Assembly: GCA_947176515.1 (NCBI GenBank)
Contig: CAMWQZ010000133.1
Location: 1 to 5,021 of the forward strand
DNA from: an uncultured Bacteroidales bacterium
Lineage (GTDB): Bacteria; Bacteroidota; Bacteroidia; Bacteroidales; Muribaculaceae
Direction of reading: 5' to 3'
Length of the DNA: 5,021 nt
The notes under the pieces were generated by a model. That model saw only the letters and a list, made by a program, of their open reading frames with translations, did not search any database and was not told where the DNA came from. This document shows, piece by piece, positions 4,449-5,021 of this stretch. The translations under genes and the position numbers were made by a program. The first letter of the stretch is position 1. The number at the start of each line of letters is the position of its first letter.

Positions 4449-5021
4449 TCAGATGCCTAAACCGTCGACAAAACTTGTGGTGACGGCTTTTCGTTGGAGG
4501 ATGCGTGAACCGGGGGGCACACTGTTGGTGAGCCATACGTTACCGCCGATGATTGAGTCGTGACCAATCGTTATGCGGCCAAGGACGGTAGCGTTGGAGT
4601 ATATCGTGACGTTGTCTTCGATGATGGGGTGACGGGGTATGTTGACGGGGCGCCCGTTGCTGTCGAGTGAGAAGTTTTTCGCGCCGAGGGTCACACCCTG
4701 ATAGAGGTTGACATGGTTACCGATAACACAGGTCTCGCCGATTACAACGCCTGTGCCGTGGTCTATACTGAAGTATTCGCCAATCTGCGCTCCGGGGTGG
4801 ATGTCGATGCCCGTGTCAGAGTGGGCAATCTCGGTGATGATGCGCGGTATTACGGGCATGCCGAGTTTGAGCAATGCGTGGGCTACGCGATAGTGGACCA
4901 TCGCCTGCACAACTGGATAGCAAAGGATGATTTCACCGAAGTTTTCTACGGCAGGGTCGTTATTATACATTGCCTCGACATCGGTGAGCAGCAAGCGTTT
5001 GATTTCTGGTAGCGTGTCGAT
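4449..5021 (-). CDS. cysE: serine O-acetyltransferase, 5' end outside the window
   Basis: CysE transfers acetyl from acetyl-CoA to L-serine, giving O-acetylserine for CysK. The visible part is 190 codons, open to the window edge (first codons read IDTLPEIKRL), so the gene is cut and not started here; the TTG at 4994 is only an internal codon. Numbering from the edge, a helical part (about 1-70) leads to the left-handed beta-helix of hexapeptide repeats (about 72-170). D73 in DIHPGAQIG and H88 in SIDHGTG are 15 residues apart, as are the catalytic Asp143 and His158 of the E. coli enzyme. GVVIGET (91-97), LYQGVTLGA (106-114) and PRHP (129-132) are further family marks. The loop FSLDSNGRPVNIPRHP is longer than in E. 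coli CysE, as in EpsC-like and Bacteroidales enzymes. The C-terminus is short, ending VDGLGI. Cysteine feedback inhibition is known for the family, but the sequence does not settle it here. The promoter lies beyond the window. Confidence 0.95.
   Translation of the reverse strand: MDTLPEIKRLLLTDVEAMYNNDPAVENFGEIILCYPVVQAMVHYRVAHALLKLGMPVIPRIITEIAHSDTGIDIHPGAQIGEYFSIDHGTGVVIGETCVIGNHVNLYQGVTLGAKNFSLDSNGRPVNIPRHPIIEDNVTIYSNATVLGRITIGHDSIIGGNVWLTNSVPPGSRILQRKAVTTSFVDGLGI

Noticed and set aside
4708..5012. Plus-strand open frames opposite cysE
   Set aside because: They lie antisense to clear hexapeptide-repeat coding sequence and show no motif of their own.
1..5021. CRISPR array, tRNA, rRNA, transposase or toxin-antitoxin pair
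   Set aside because: No spaced identical repeats of CRISPR length, no cloverleaf sequence, no rRNA-like stretch and no matching protein motifs were seen.

Overview
The window looks like chromosomal DNA from a member of the order Bacteroidales (Bacteroidota), possibly a Muribaculaceae- or Bacteroides-like gut organism. The order-level call rests on four things: a Bacteroidales-type 6-bladed beta-propeller lipoprotein, promoter-like TAnnTTTG boxes, the absence of Shine-Dalgarno sequences before every start, and short intergenic repeats of the kind common in this phylum. The family-level guess is weak.

Layout: positions 1-395 are an AT-rich, repeat-bearing leader. Positions 396-1106 (+) encode a 236-residue protein with a RecA-like outline but a degenerate Walker A. 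Positions 1107-1593 hold no convincing gene. They contain three different perfect inverted repeats, probably one composite dispersed repeat, followed by a well-formed Bacteroidales promoter. Positions 1594-2739 (+) encode a beta-propeller lipoprotein. A second promoter-like box precedes 2823-3273 (+), a small four-helix membrane protein split by an apparent one-base frameshift at an A6 run. Positions 3274-3475 hold a terminator hairpin for the opposite strand and a set of octamer repeats. Positions 3476-5021 (-) are the cysteine biosynthesis pair cysK (complete) and cysE (5' end cut by the window edge).

How the genes work together: CysE makes O-acetylserine from serine and acetyl-CoA, and CysK converts it with sulfide to cysteine. 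The two genes are 25 bases apart in the same direction and probably share a transcript that ends at the hairpin at 3342-3370. The lipoprotein and the small membrane protein lie in clearly AT-richer DNA than their neighbours (hand count: 22/60 G+C at 1861-1920 against 36/60 at 4201-4260). They have similar promoter boxes and may be an accessory insertion between conserved genes. Their functions are not known.

I found no RNA gene, CRISPR array, transposase or integrase, and no convincing new multi-gene system. The items most worth a second look are the degenerate RecA-like protein with a DNA repeat built into its tail, the frameshifted membrane protein, and the stacked palindromes at 1162-1364.
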